A stretch of 64,000 bases of DNA, taken from positions 1-64,000 of the forward strand of contig NZ_JBBCAS010000010.1 in NCBI RefSeq assembly GCF_037203765.1. The letters run 5' to 3'. This document shows, piece after piece, positions 7,911-16,962 of the stretch. Made by a program: the position numbers and the translations under genes. How positions within the stretch are numbered: position 1 is the stretch's first letter; each line of letters opens with the position of its first letter. Under the pieces are notes generated by a model. It did not search any database. It was not told the origin of the DNA and worked only from the letters and a program-made list of their open reading frames with translations. Source of the DNA: Sediminicola sp037203765. GTDB taxonomy: Bacteria; Bacteroidota; Bacteroidia; Flavobacteriales; Flavobacteriaceae.

Positions 7911-8435
7911 TCACATGTTCACAAATTCAAAACCTGCATTTGGCACTTGGCGCAAATCGTGATCCGTTTCGTTCAAAAGGATGCCGTGTTCCAGATATGC
8001 TTTGAGGTTGGCCAACCAAAAGGTCCAGCCATTACTGCACGCATAATGGATTTGCATTTTGCTCTTTTCATCCGTGGGGATGTTGTATTGTTTTAGGGTA
8101 AGCAAGGTGGCCGAACCTTTTTCTTCCATGGTTATGGAGACTATACACTCCCCAGCAAAGCTCAGTTCTAAGTGATCAATGCCATTGGCCTTTAAAACCT
8201 TGCCTTTTTCCTGACCGTCCCAATTGTGCCATTGCCAAGTGTAGGTATCCCCTTGTGATATAAACGCAGAGGGTGCTCTTGGGGTTCCGTTCTCTTTTTG
8301 GTATTCGGCCGTTCTCAGGAACCAAGACAAGATTCCTTCCGTAGTGCCCCAGCACCAGTATATTTTTTCCAAGGAAGCCTTGATGAATATTTTTTTGGTA
8401 AAGGAATCAAAGGTCATTGGTGCCATAGGTTCCAT
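7911..8435 (-). CDS. SRPBCC/AHSA1-type domain protein
   Basis: The protein has about 174 residues and the AHSA1/SRPBCC fold: FTKKIFIKASLEKIYWCW at the first strand-helix, GDTYTWQWHNWDGQEKGKVL in the centre, and a C-terminal helix with WTFWLANLKAYLEHGI. The family includes Aha1-like Hsp90 co-chaperone domains and many uncharacterised ligand-binding proteins. Three in-frame ATGs (8435, 8426, 8417) are possible; all overlap the 3' end of the serine hydrolase gene by 11-29 bp, implying coupled translation. The longer frame reaching 8525 runs deep into the upstream gene and is unlikely. Confidence 0.75.
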   Translation of the reverse strand: MEPMAPMTFDSFTKKIFIKASLEKIYWCWGTTEGILSWFLRTAEYQKENGTPRAPSAFISQGDTYTWQWHNWDGQEKGKVLKANGIDHLELSFAGECIVSITMEEKGSATLLTLKQYNIPTDEKSKMQIHYACSNGWTFWLANLKAYLEHGILLNETDHDLRQVPNAGFEFVNM

Positions 8436-9573
8436 TTTTAATGGATAATTGCAATTGATACAGCTCCCTGCCCAACTCGGCGAGGAAAGGGATGCCCACC
8501 GTCTCGTATTCGTATTGGTCATCATTGAGGATGCCGTCTTCGTTGACCATAATTGTGGCCGAGATCATAAATTCAATATCGTTTTCTGTATCCTTAATAT
8601 ACGCACAATCTATCAGAGTGCCATAGGCATATCCTACTTTGTTGTAGATTTCTATAGCCTTGGGCATAGGCTCCTCGCTATCTCCAAACATAAAGAATTT
8701 GCCATAGCTGTCGTAGAATTCATTGGCATGATAACCTACTTCCTTAGGAAGTACCCTCATTGCTTTTAGGAGACGTTCCCGCTGTTCCTGGCTGATGTTG
8801 AACTGTTCTTTTTTGGAGAAGAGTTCAGGAAAAATGATTCGCTTCAAAAGGGCGTGTTGTGCGCTTATTGGATAATAGTTCTTGAGCGAAAAATCAAAGG
8901 GTTGCAATATAAGTTCTCCTTCCTCATAGTATCCCCTTCCTTTTTTGATCCCATTTAGGTTCAGTGGTTTTGGAACTTTGTTATAGGAACGCCTTCGGTT
9001 GATCAGTGTGCTATCGTTCAGATAAACGACCAGTGGCCTGGTGGTGGTCCGGTCTGCATGATCAACGGACAAACGGTGGGCGATTCTAATTGGTGCGATT
9101 CCTCTTTTTTTCAAGCGGCTATTGATCTCATCCGCACCCAAAAACTCATACAGACGGTTATAGGCGCTATTGTCACTTACTGCAAATATTTTGGTCAGTT
9201 CTTCAGCAAAAGTGGTAGTTATGGTATCTCCCTCCACAAAAAAACGGGAGTCCATGGTAAGGGTGTCGTTCTCGTTCAGTTTTTCCAAGGCCAAAACGGC
9301 AATAGGGAATTTGACAGTGCTGGCAGGGTAAAAATAATTATCGGGATCTACCTGAAAATCAAAATCATCCAAGATGATACTGTCGTTTCTACGGGTAACG
9401 GTGGTAAAACGGATCTGCACCTCATACTGGCCAATACTGTCCATCACCCTTTTTATGTTGGGTTTGTTAGATCGCAGCACATGGGCCAATGGATCTGCTG
9501 GGGGAGGTACGTCCTCTTGGCAACTGACAACCAAAAGGAGGACCAATAACATGTAGTAATATTTGGTATGCAA
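8407..9573 (-). CDS. Class A beta-lactamase-like serine hydrolase lipoprotein
   Basis: A 388-residue lipoprotein (signal peptide, lipobox VVSC with Cys18). The penicillin-binding fold is shown by YPASTVKFP (SxxK: S85, K88), AVSDNSAYNRL (SDN: S133-N135) and a late KVGYAYGTL that takes the place of the KTG triad. This is the beta-lactamase2/PBP-like family. A dedicated beta-lactamase would be shorter (about 290) and would have an Omega-loop ExxLN; here extra sequence after residue 170 suggests another role, such as a peptidase or envelope esterase. It leads an overlapping pair with the SRPBCC gene downstream. Antibiotic resistance should not be assumed from the fold. Confidence 0.8.
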   Translation of the reverse strand: MHTKYYYMLLVLLLVVSCQEDVPPPADPLAHVLRSNKPNIKRVMDSIGQYEVQIRFTTVTRRNDSIILDDFDFQVDPDNYFYPASTVKFPIAVLALEKLNENDTLTMDSRFFVEGDTITTTFAEELTKIFAVSDNSAYNRLYEFLGADEINSRLKKRGIAPIRIAHRLSVDHADRTTTRPLVVYLNDSTLINRRRSYNKVPKPLNLNGIKKGRGYYEEGELILQPFDFSLKNYYPISAQHALLKRIIFPELFSKKEQFNISQEQRERLLKAMRVLPKEVGYHANEFYDSYGKFFMFGDSEEPMPKAIEIYNKVGYAYGTLIDCAYIKDTENDIEFMISATIMVNEDGILNDDQYEYETVGIPFLAELGRELYQLQLSIKNGTYGTNDL

Positions 9574-9615
9574 GGGTATTTATTTTTAAGTGAAATTAAT
9601 TTTCAAAATAGTAGA

Positions 9616-9858
9616 TCAGTCCTCGTACACTTCCCCTCGGTGGGGCTTCAACGCATCCCGGACCTCTATCATTTTGGATTCATCCACCACCAAAAAAGCG
9701 ATACTGTGCATTTCGCTGTACGTTTTGCAACCTGTGATTCCAATATCCAGCTTTTCGGCAATAATGTAATCTGTCAAGTGTCTCTCGTGGTGTTCCGCAG
9801 TTTTGGACGCGGCGGGACCCCTGAAGTCCCAAATCAATTTTATTCTTCTATTGCTCAT
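9616..9858 (-). CDS. Conserved small protein, unknown
   Basis: An 80-residue soluble protein (MSNRRIKLIWDFRGPAASKT, then a helix with HHERHLTDYI and a C-terminal strand-helix with VVDESKMIEVRDALKPHRGE). I recognise the pattern as a small ferredoxin-like-fold protein recurrent in Bacteroidota, without known function. No signal or membrane segment. It is transcribed divergently from the foldase genes at 9997, sharing a 138-bp intergenic region. Confidence 0.7.
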   Translation of the reverse strand: MSNRRIKLIWDFRGPAASKTAEHHERHLTDYIIAEKLDIGITGCKTYSEMHSIAFLVVDESKMIEVRDALKPHRGEVYED

Positions 9859-9996
9859 AGGTTATAAGGACATAGCTCCTTTGGTTTTTTTATCGGTTTG
9901 CAATGTGCTACTGTTTCTAAACATTTGTTAAAAATAGTTGATTTTTGGCAGAAAATGAGAACTTGCACAGCGTTGGTTATTTGTTACTTTTGCATG

Positions 9997-10890
9997 ATGT
10001 TTTTATTAGCGCGACATATCTCTAAAATCTTCTCTCTTTTATTTGTAGTGGCACTACTGCTTTTAGGTGCTTCATGTGACGGATTATGGAAAAAGGAGAA
10101 GGAAAACAAGGCCATTGCCCGTGTTGGGGATGTATATCTATATGAAGAGGATATCGCACCACTGATAACGGATATCATGTCCAAGGAGGATAGCGCTTCT
10201 GTGGTGTCCAATTTTATCAATACCTGGGCCTCCAAACAATTGTTGCTTTCCAAATCAAAGATAAACTTGCCGGTGGACAAACTGGCCGAATTTGATAAGT
10301 TGGTAGACGATTACCGAATAGACCTGTACACGAGGGCATACAAAGAAGCTCTGGTGCAGCAGGCGCTGGATACTACCGTTAATGAAGAGGAACTGTACGC
10401 CTTTTATGAAAATGAAAAGGAGAATTTTAAGTTGCAGGAGAAACTGTTGATGATCCGTTTTGTGGAATTGCCTCCACAATTTTTGAAAAAGGATGCCGTG
10501 GCCGATAGGTTAAGACGATTCAATAAAAGGGATAAAGCCTATTTGGACTCGGTCAGCGTGCAGTTTAGAAAATTGAACCTGAATGATTCTGTTTGGGTAA
10601 AGGTGTCTAGAGTGGTGAAGGAAATCCCTCCCTTAAGCCTTGAGAATGAGGACCAATATTTAAAAAAATCACAATTTTTTGAAATACAGGATTCATTAGG
10701 GGTATATTTGGGCAAGGTAATTGATGTACTGAACGTCAATGATGTTGCCCCCTTACCATTTATTAGGCCCACAATAAGGCAGGTGCTTTTGAACAGGAGA
10801 AGGTTGGATTACATGAGAAAGCTAGAGACCGAAATCATAGATGAGGCCGTAAAAGAAAAAGAATTTGAGATATATGAACAAGATGAATAG
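9997..10890 (+). CDS. SurA-like periplasmic foldase lipoprotein (no clear PPIase domain)
   Basis: A 297-residue protein starting at the second of two overlapping ATGs (9994/9997), giving a signal peptide with lipobox GASC. The body matches the SurA/PpiC chaperone architecture: a VGDVYLYEEDIAPLI strand-helix typical of the SurA N-domain, a helical core, and long charged helices to the end. A rotamase (parvulin) domain is not evident, so it is probably a chaperone-only member. It acts at the inner face of the outer membrane or in the periplasm. The gene overlaps the next SurA-like gene by 17 bp and forms an operon with it and moxR. Confidence 0.75.
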   Translation: MFLLARHISKIFSLLFVVALLLLGASCDGLWKKEKENKAIARVGDVYLYEEDIAPLITDIMSKEDSASVVSNFINTWASKQLLLSKSKINLPVDKLAEFDKLVDDYRIDLYTRAYKEALVQQALDTTVNEEELYAFYENEKENFKLQEKLLMIRFVELPPQFLKKDAVADRLRRFNKRDKAYLDSVSVQFRKLNLNDSVWVKVSRVVKEIPPLSLENEDQYLKKSQFFEIQDSLGVYLGKVIDVLNVNDVAPLPFIRPTIRQVLLNRRRLDYMRKLETEIIDEAVKEKEFEIYEQDE

Positions 10891-12325
10891 GACAATCACT
10901 TTTTTAACCGCTTTACTTTTTACAGTACTGGGGTATGCACAGGAAAACGATAAAATGCCCGATACCCAGGTAGAGCCACAGGATACCACTGTGGAGGCCA
11001 ATGTAGGGTATAAGAAAGATTCCGTGAGCAACTTTAAAAGGGTGAAATTGGACGGCGTTGCCGCAGTAGTGGGCGATTATGTTATTTTGGAATCCGACAT
11101 CGAAAAAACCTTGATCGACCTGCGCAGTCAAGGGGCCTCTACAGAGGATATTACCCGTTGTGGGTTGTTGGGAAAATTAATGGAGGACCGTCTGTATGCC
11201 CATCAGGCCGTTCAGGATAGTATCCTGGTTTCCGATGATGAGGTAAATGCCACCAGTGATAGGCAGTTGCAATCCCTTATTGCCCAAGTGGGATCCATTG
11301 AAAAGGTTTTGAAGTTCTACCGCAAGGATGATGAGGAGAGTTTTAGGGATGAGCTTTTTAAAATCAATAAATTGAGGATGCTGTCCGAAAAAATGCAGCA
11401 AAAGATTGTTGGGGAAATAGAGATTACCCCAGAAGAGGTACGTCAGTTCTTTAACAAGATTCCTGAAGATGAGCGTCCGGTATTTGGAGCCGAACTGGAA
11501 ATAGCGCAAATAGTGAAACAGCCTAAAGCTCCAGAAGTAGAGAAGCAGAAGGTGATAGACAAGTTAAGAGCCATTAAAGCCGATGTGGAAGACAATGGCG
11601 CCAGCTTTAGTGTAAAGGCTATCCTGTACTCCCAAGACCCGGGATCCAAATCCAAAGGTGGGTTTTACAGTATGACAAGACAAACTGGGTTTGTAAAAGA
11701 ATTCAAGGATGTAGCTTTCAGTTTAAGGGAAGGAGAAGTGTCGGAACCTTTTGAGACTGTTTTTGGGTACCATATTATTTATATTGAAAAGATAAGGGGT
11801 CAGGAACTGGATTTGCGCCACATCTTGATTGCGCCAGAGATTCCACAGGCAGCTTTGGATGCCGCCAAAGTGGAATTGGACAGTATACGACAGAATGTAA
11901 TGGATGGGAAATATACCTTTGCGGAGGCAGCACAAAATTTCTCGGACGAAAAAGAGACCAAATTTGATGGGGGACTATTGCGGAATCCTACCAATTTTGA
12001 TTCCCGTTTTGAACTCACCAAAATGGACCCTACCCTCTACAACCAGGTGCGCAACCTGAAGGACAATGAGATTTCCCAGCCTATATTGGAGGAAGACCCA
12101 AGAGGGGGAGCCCCAAAATATAAGATCATGAAGATTACCAATAGGTATGATGAGCATGAGGCGAATTTTGCAAAGGATTACATGAAGATCCAAGAGCTGG
12201 CATTGCGCGACAAGCAGTTTAAGGCCATTGAAAAATGGATGGCAGAGCATATAGATGAAACCTATATCAGTGTAAACAAAGACAACAGGGATTGCGATTT
12301 TGCGAATAATTGGGTAAAGGAGTAA
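10874..12325 (+). CDS. SurA-type peptidyl-prolyl isomerase (two parvulin domains)
   Basis: A 483-residue exported protein with a cleavable signal peptide ending near GYAQE. A SurA-like N-domain (VKLDGVAAVVGDYVILESDI) is followed by a helical chaperone region and two PpiC/parvulin domains. The first is around AKILYSQDPGSKSKGGFYSM through EPFETVFGYHIIYIEK, the second around LRHILIAPE through GGLLRNPTNF. Such proteins escort outer-membrane beta-barrel proteins through the periplasm. I chose ATG 10874 over an upstream TTG; ATG 10883 is also possible. It overlaps the preceding foldase gene and is followed 4 bp later by moxR. Confidence 0.9.
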   Translation: MNKMNRTITFLTALLFTVLGYAQENDKMPDTQVEPQDTTVEANVGYKKDSVSNFKRVKLDGVAAVVGDYVILESDIEKTLIDLRSQGASTEDITRCGLLGKLMEDRLYAHQAVQDSILVSDDEVNATSDRQLQSLIAQVGSIEKVLKFYRKDDEESFRDELFKINKLRMLSEKMQQKIVGEIEITPEEVRQFFNKIPEDERPVFGAELEIAQIVKQPKAPEVEKQKVIDKLRAIKADVEDNGASFSVKAILYSQDPGSKSKGGFYSMTRQTGFVKEFKDVAFSLREGEVSEPFETVFGYHIIYIEKIRGQELDLRHILIAPEIPQAALDAAKVELDSIRQNVMDGKYTFAEAAQNFSDEKETKFDGGLLRNPTNFDSRFELTKMDPTLYNQVRNLKDNEISQPILEEDPRGGAPKYKIMKITNRYDEHEANFAKDYMKIQELALRDKQFKAIEKWMAEHIDETYISVNKDNRDCDFANNWVKE

Positions 12326-12329
12326 GTGC

Positions 12330-13283
12330 ATGTCAGACGTTGCTTCCATCAATAGGTTAGTAGAAAAGCACAAGGCCCTAAAGCAAGAAATTGCCAAGGT
12401 GATCATTGGCCAGGACGATGTGGTCAGTCAAATTCTATTGTCCATATATACTGGAGGACATTCCCTGCTTATAGGTGTGCCAGGACTGGCAAAAACCTTA
12501 ATGGTACATACCATTGCCCAAACCTTGGGGTTGGATTTTAAGCGGATTCAGTTTACCCCGGACCTAATGCCCAGTGATATTCTTGGAAGTGAGATTTTGG
12601 ACCAGAACAGGAATTTCAAGTTTATCAAAGGCCCTATATTTTCCAACATTGTTCTGGCGGATGAGATTAACCGTACCCCACCAAAAACACAGGCTGCTCT
12701 TTTGGAGGCCATGCAGGAAAGGTCGGTGACCATAGCCGGGACGCAGTATAAATTGGCAGAACCTTATTTTGTTCTTGCCACACAGAATCCCATAGAGCAG
12801 GAAGGGACCTATCCACTGCCTGAAGCGCAATTGGATAGATTTATGTTTGCCATAGAACTGAAGTATCCCTCGGTTGAGGAAGAAATGGAAGTGGTGAAAA
12901 CAACAACTTCTGACCATACGGCGACCTTGAACTCCCTATTTAGCGCCAAGGAAATCATAGAGGTGCAACATTTGATCCGTAGGATCCCGGTTCCGGACAA
13001 TGTTGTGGAGTATGCTGTGCGTTTGGTGAACAGTACCAGGCCCAATCTGACCTCCGCTTCCGATTATGTAAAACAATATATTGATTGGGGGGCAGGTCCA
13101 AGGGCATCCCAGAACCTAATTCTGGCAGCCAAGGCCAATGCCGCTATAAACGGTAAATTCTCCCCGGATATTGAAGATGTAAAAGCCGTGGCTTGGGGTA
13201 TTTTGCGGCATAGGATCATCAAAAACTACAAAGCCGAGGCCGAAGGGATCTCCGAAGACGATATTATAACCCGTTTACTCTAG
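12330..13283 (+). CDS. MoxR-family AAA+ ATPase
   Basis: A 317-residue AAA+ ATPase of the MoxR group. Walker A is GVPGLAKT, Walker B is ADEINRTPPKTQAALLEAMQ, sensor 1 is ATQNPIEQEGTYPLPEAQLDRF, and a helical lid follows. MoxR proteins work as chaperones that mature or activate partner proteins, commonly with a VWA-domain protein encoded next door. No VWA gene is visible here; instead the ATPase follows two periplasmic foldases (4-bp gap) and precedes aconitase. The stop is followed by a 198-bp region with the aconitase promoter, so aconitase probably has its own transcript. Confidence 0.93.
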   Translation: MSDVASINRLVEKHKALKQEIAKVIIGQDDVVSQILLSIYTGGHSLLIGVPGLAKTLMVHTIAQTLGLDFKRIQFTPDLMPSDILGSEILDQNRNFKFIKGPIFSNIVLADEINRTPPKTQAALLEAMQERSVTIAGTQYKLAEPYFVLATQNPIEQEGTYPLPEAQLDRFMFAIELKYPSVEEEMEVVKTTTSDHTATLNSLFSAKEIIEVQHLIRRIPVPDNVVEYAVRLVNSTRPNLTSASDYVKQYIDWGAGPRASQNLILAAKANAAINGKFSPDIEDVKAVAWGILRHRIIKNYKAEAEGISEDDIITRLL

Positions 13284-13439
13284 TTAAAACACCCTTATTT
13301 CAATCGTTGTCGTAAGCAATTCCGCTTATTTTTATCCAAAAAAATAACAAATTCATTTTTTTGTGATCTTTTCGTTGATTTTTCAATGAAAATGATATGA
13401 ATCGTGGCCTTAAAATTTCATAAGCCCCTACTATTTTAT

Positions 13440-13447
13440 TATTTTTG
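13440..13447 (+). promoter_or_regulatory. Candidate -7 element for aconitase
   Basis: TATTTTTG matches the Bacteroidota -7 consensus TAnnTTTG and lies 34 bp before the aconitase ATG. No good -33 TTTG at the standard spacing is seen, so confidence is limited. Confidence 0.4.
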
Positions 13448-13481
13448 TTGAATTGCAATAACTTAAACACAAAACAATATA

Positions 13482-15749
13482 ATGGCATTTGACATCGATA
13501 TGATCAAGGGATTGTATTCCAATATGGCCGAGCGCGTTGATAAGGCACGCGAGATCGTTGGGAGACCACTGACCCTTTCGGAGAAAATTTTATATTCCCA
13601 TTTATGGGATGGAAATCCTACTAAAGAATTTAAAAGGGGCAAGGACTACGTTGACTTTGCACCGGACCGCATAGCATGTCAGGATGCAACCGCACAAATG
13701 GCCTTATTGCAATTTATGCAGGCTGGAAAGCCTCAAGTTGCAGTGCCTACAACCGTACACTGTGATCACTTGATCCAAGCGAAGAGTGGCGCAGCTGCCG
13801 ATTTAAAGGTAGCCAATACCACAAGTGCCGAGGTTTTTGATTTCTTGGAATCTGTATCCAATAAATATGGAATCGGATTTTGGAAGCCGGGAGCAGGTAT
13901 TATCCACCAAGTAGTATTGGAAAACTATGCCTTCCCAGGGGGTATGATGATCGGAACGGATTCCCATACCGTAAATGCTGGAGGATTGGGAATGGTAGCC
14001 ATCGGAGTTGGTGGTGCTGACGCCGTGGATGTAATGGCCGGAATGGCGTGGGAATTGAAATTCCCAAAATTGATAGGGGTTAAATTGACTGGAAATATTT
14101 CTGGGTGGACCTCTGCCAAGGATGTAATATTAAAAGTGGCCGGGATCCTTACCGTAAAAGGAGGAACTGGAGCTATTATAGAATATTTTGGAGATGGTGC
14201 AGAAAACCTATCTTGTACTGGAAAAGGTACCATCTGCAATATGGGTGCAGAAGTAGGGGCCACAACATCTACCTTTGGTTATGATGCCTCTATGGAACGT
14301 TATTTGAGAGCTACAGATCGTAGTGATGTAGCAGATGCGGCCAATGAGGTTAAGGAATATCTTACTGCAGATGCCGAGGTATATGCCAATCCAGAAAAGT
14401 ATTTCGATGAATTGATTGAGATCAACCTAGATGAGTTGAGACCTCATTTGAACGGTCCTTTTACGCCGGATTTGGCCACGCCAGTAGGTGAATTGGGAGT
14501 AAAGGCCAAAGAAAATGGTTGGCCAGTAAAGGTAGATTGGGGATTGATAGGTTCTTGTACCAACTCTTCGTATGAAGATTTGACACGTGCCGCCTCTATT
14601 GCCAAACAAGCCGTTGATAAGAAAATTAAACCAAAATCTGATTTTGGAATCAATCCAGGTTCCGAGCAGATCAGGTTTACTGCCGAAAGAGATGGTCTAT
14701 TGCAGATCTTCGAAAATTTGGGAGCCACCGTGTTTACAAACGCCTGTGGACCATGTATCGGACAGTGGGACAGAAGTGATCTGAAAGGGGATGAGAAGAA
14801 TACCATTGTGCATTCTTTCAATAGGAACTTTTCTAAAAGAGCAGATGGTAATCCTAACACACACGCCTTTGTAGGTTCACCGGAAATGGTAGCGGCAATC
14901 GCAATTTCTGGTCGATTGGATTTTAATCCAATGACCGATACCCTATTGAACGAGAATGGGGAAGAGGTGAAATTGGACGAACCATTGGGAATAGAACTTC
15001 CACCATTGGGATTTGACGTAGAGGATGCCGGATATTTGGCGCCTAAAGAGGACGGATCCAGTGTGGTTGTAAAAGTAGATCCAAAATCAGAAAGACTTCA
15101 ATTATTGGATCCTTTCTTGCCTATCAAGTCCGAAGAATTGCAAGGGGTCAAATTGTTGATCAAAGCATATGGAAAATGTACCACAGACCACATTTCTATG
15201 GCAGGACCATGGTTGCGTTACAGAGGTCATTTGGACAATATAGCGAACAATACCTTGATCGGTGCTGTCAACGCATTCAACAAGAAGACGAATTTTGTAA
15301 AGAACCAGTTGACTGGAGAGTATGTTGGTGTGCCTGATGCACAAAGAGCCTATAAAGCTGCAGGTATCAAGACCATTGTGGTAGGTGATCATAACTATGG
15401 TGAAGGTTCTTCAAGGGAACACGCGGCCATGCAACCGAGACACCTTGGGGTAGCGGCAGTTCTGGTGAAATCTTTTGCACGTATCCACGAAACAAACCTT
15501 AAAAAACAAGGTATGTTGGGATTGACATTTGCCAATGAAGCAGATTACGACCTTATTCAGGAAGATGATACCTTCAACTTCTTGGATATAGCTAAATTTA
15601 CACCGGACAAGCAATTGACCATAGAATTGGTACATAAAGATGGTAGCAAGGATACTATAAAAGTGAACCATACATACAATCAATCACAAATAGATTGGTT
15701 CAATGAAGGTTCTGCATTAAATGTTATAAAAAGGGAAAACGCTTCCTAA
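13482..15749 (+). CDS. acn: Aconitate hydratase, mitochondrial type
   Basis: A 755-residue aconitase that isomerises citrate to isocitrate in the TCA cycle. The three [4Fe-4S] ligands are visible: C359 in GSCTNSSYEDL, and C422 and C425 in NACGPCIGQWD. These positions match the mitochondrial enzyme almost residue for residue. Other landmarks are PTTVHCDHL, GTDSHTVNAGGLGM, and the swivel domain with YGEGSSREHAAMQPRHLG. The length is that of the mitochondrial group, shorter than AcnA (about 890) or AcnB (about 865), and typical for Bacteroidota. It has its own terminator and likely its own promoter. Confidence 0.97.
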   Translation: MAFDIDMIKGLYSNMAERVDKAREIVGRPLTLSEKILYSHLWDGNPTKEFKRGKDYVDFAPDRIACQDATAQMALLQFMQAGKPQVAVPTTVHCDHLIQAKSGAAADLKVANTTSAEVFDFLESVSNKYGIGFWKPGAGIIHQVVLENYAFPGGMMIGTDSHTVNAGGLGMVAIGVGGADAVDVMAGMAWELKFPKLIGVKLTGNISGWTSAKDVILKVAGILTVKGGTGAIIEYFGDGAENLSCTGKGTICNMGAEVGATTSTFGYDASMERYLRATDRSDVADAANEVKEYLTADAEVYANPEKYFDELIEINLDELRPHLNGPFTPDLATPVGELGVKAKENGWPVKVDWGLIGSCTNSSYEDLTRAASIAKQAVDKKIKPKSDFGINPGSEQIRFTAERDGLLQIFENLGATVFTNACGPCIGQWDRSDLKGDEKNTIVHSFNRNFSKRADGNPNTHAFVGSPEMVAAIAISGRLDFNPMTDTLLNENGEEVKLDEPLGIELPPLGFDVEDAGYLAPKEDGSSVVVKVDPKSERLQLLDPFLPIKSEELQGVKLLIKAYGKCTTDHISMAGPWLRYRGHLDNIANNTLIGAVNAFNKKTNFVKNQLTGEYVGVPDAQRAYKAAGIKTIVVGDHNYGEGSSREHAAMQPRHLGVAAVLVKSFARIHETNLKKQGMLGLTFANEADYDLIQEDDTFNFLDIAKFTPDKQLTIELVHKDGSKDTIKVNHTYNQSQIDWFNEGSALNVIKRENAS

Positions 15750-15772
15750 ATTCATTTTTTAAATAGTTACTA

Positions 15773-15804
15773 AAAACTCCTGATTATAATCAGGAGTTTT
15801 TTAG
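15773..15804 (+). terminator. Rho-independent terminator after aconitase
   Basis: A perfect inverted repeat, AAAACTCCTGATT/AATCAGGAGTTTT with an AT centre, followed by a T run. It lies 24 bp after the aconitase stop. Confidence 0.93.
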
Positions 15805-15828
15805 TTTTGATGGGAAATAAAAAGAATC

Positions 15829-16392
15829 ATGAAAATTAGTAAAAAGACCATTCTAAATATATTGCTTATAGCCTTTATCGTGTCGTTTTTTGTAACGCCT
15901 TTAGGGTATTACGGAAAGGTTATGTTGAATAAAATATTTTCTTTCAGTCCAGAGGTAACCGAAGTTTCTGACAGGGAACGAATAACGGATTACGATTGGA
16001 AATTGAAGGATGAGCAATGGAATTTTTTCAATTTTAAAAAATCCAAGGGAAATGTGGTGCTCATCAATCTATGGGCTTCATGGAAGTTGCCCTGTGTAGC
16101 GGAATTGGCGAGTATTCAAGACCTTTACGATGAGTACAAGGACAAGATGGATTTCTATATCATTACCAATGAGGAGCGCGAGCCTGTGGAGGCCTTTATG
16201 GAGGAACACGGCTTTACCTTTCCTGTAACCTATTTGATCATAGGGGAGAAAATGCCCATAAACGATGAAGTTGTTCCCGCATCCTACCTTTTGGATAAAT
16301 CTGGAAATATCGTGATCCATAAGGAAGGTATTGCAGATTGGGACAGTGATAAGGTGCACACTATTTTGGACGGACTGATACAGGAGGAATAA
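15829..16392 (+). CDS. TlpA-like thioredoxin-fold protein lacking the first active-site Cys
   Basis: A 187-residue membrane-anchored protein: one N-terminal transmembrane helix (ILNILLIAFIVSFFVTPLGYY) and a periplasmic TlpA/ResA-like thioredoxin domain. The active site reads WASWKLPC (W85-C89) where WCxxC is expected. K86 replaces the attacking cysteine, so only C89 remains. The cis-Pro region (PASYLLDKSGNIV) is intact. Its stop overlaps the ATG of a second, canonical TlpA gene (TAATG). Without the first Cys it cannot run a normal dithiol cycle; a binding, monothiol or chaperone role with its neighbour is possible. Confidence 0.85.
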   Translation: MKISKKTILNILLIAFIVSFFVTPLGYYGKVMLNKIFSFSPEVTEVSDRERITDYDWKLKDEQWNFFNFKKSKGNVVLINLWASWKLPCVAELASIQDLYDEYKDKMDFYIITNEEREPVEAFMEEHGFTFPVTYLIIGEKMPINDEVVPASYLLDKSGNIVIHKEGIADWDSDKVHTILDGLIQEE

Positions 16393-16958
16393 TGTCAATT
16401 AAAATAGGTAAAAAACAATGGTTGAATGCCGCCCTGATCTTGGGGATCGTACTACTGTTGTTTACGCCTATCGGTTTTAAGGTCAAGGTATTGGCCAGTA
16501 GGCTGCTCTCCAGCAGTGCGGCTATGGTAAAGGCCGAAATGCAAGTGCCCTTGGATTCCTATAAATGGGAATTGAAAGATACAGACATGCAACCTTTTAA
16601 TTTGGAAACCCAAAAAGGAAAGGTGATTCTCGTTAACTTTTGGGCCACTTGGTGTGGTCCGTGCATAGCAGAAATGCCAAGCATGCAAAAGCTTTACAAT
16701 GATTATGGAGATAGGGTTGCATTTATGTTCGTGACCAATGAGAAGGAGCAAAAAGTACTGGATTTCCTGGAAAAAAAAGGTTATGAGCTACCGGTATACT
16801 TCCCACAGTCCAAAGAACCAAAAATATTGAGTTACAAATTGCTTCCAACAACCTATATTATTAATAAATCGGGAAAGATCATGGTGGCTGAAACAGGGGC
16901 CGCTGATTGGAATAGCACTAGTACGCGCAACCTATTGGATTCCCTTTTGGAAGAGTAG
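16392..16958 (+). CDS. TlpA-family thiol-disulfide oxidoreductase
   Basis: A 188-residue membrane-anchored thioredoxin-fold protein with an N-terminal helix (WLNAALILGIVLLLFTPIGF) and a complete active site WCGPC (C88, C91) in FWATWCGPCIAEMPSMQ. The cis-Pro is in LLPTTYIINKSG. It should reduce periplasmic disulfides, as ResA and TlpA do in cytochrome maturation and related processes. It is a tandem paralogue of the preceding gene: both share the helix-FTP motif and the end ADWxS...LLD. The next gene (CrtA-like) starts 4 bp later, so all three are probably co-transcribed. Confidence 0.92.
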   Translation: MSIKIGKKQWLNAALILGIVLLLFTPIGFKVKVLASRLLSSSAAMVKAEMQVPLDSYKWELKDTDMQPFNLETQKGKVILVNFWATWCGPCIAEMPSMQKLYNDYGDRVAFMFVTNEKEQKVLDFLEKKGYELPVYFPQSKEPKILSYKLLPTTYIINKSGKIMVAETGAADWNSTSTRNLLDSLLEE

Positions 16959-16962
16959 CGTT

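Noticed and set aside
8407..9573. A beta-lactamase resistance gene
   Set aside because: SxxK and SDN are present, but the ExxLN loop is not evident, the KTG triad is modified and the size is larger; a penicillin-binding-fold hydrolase is safer.
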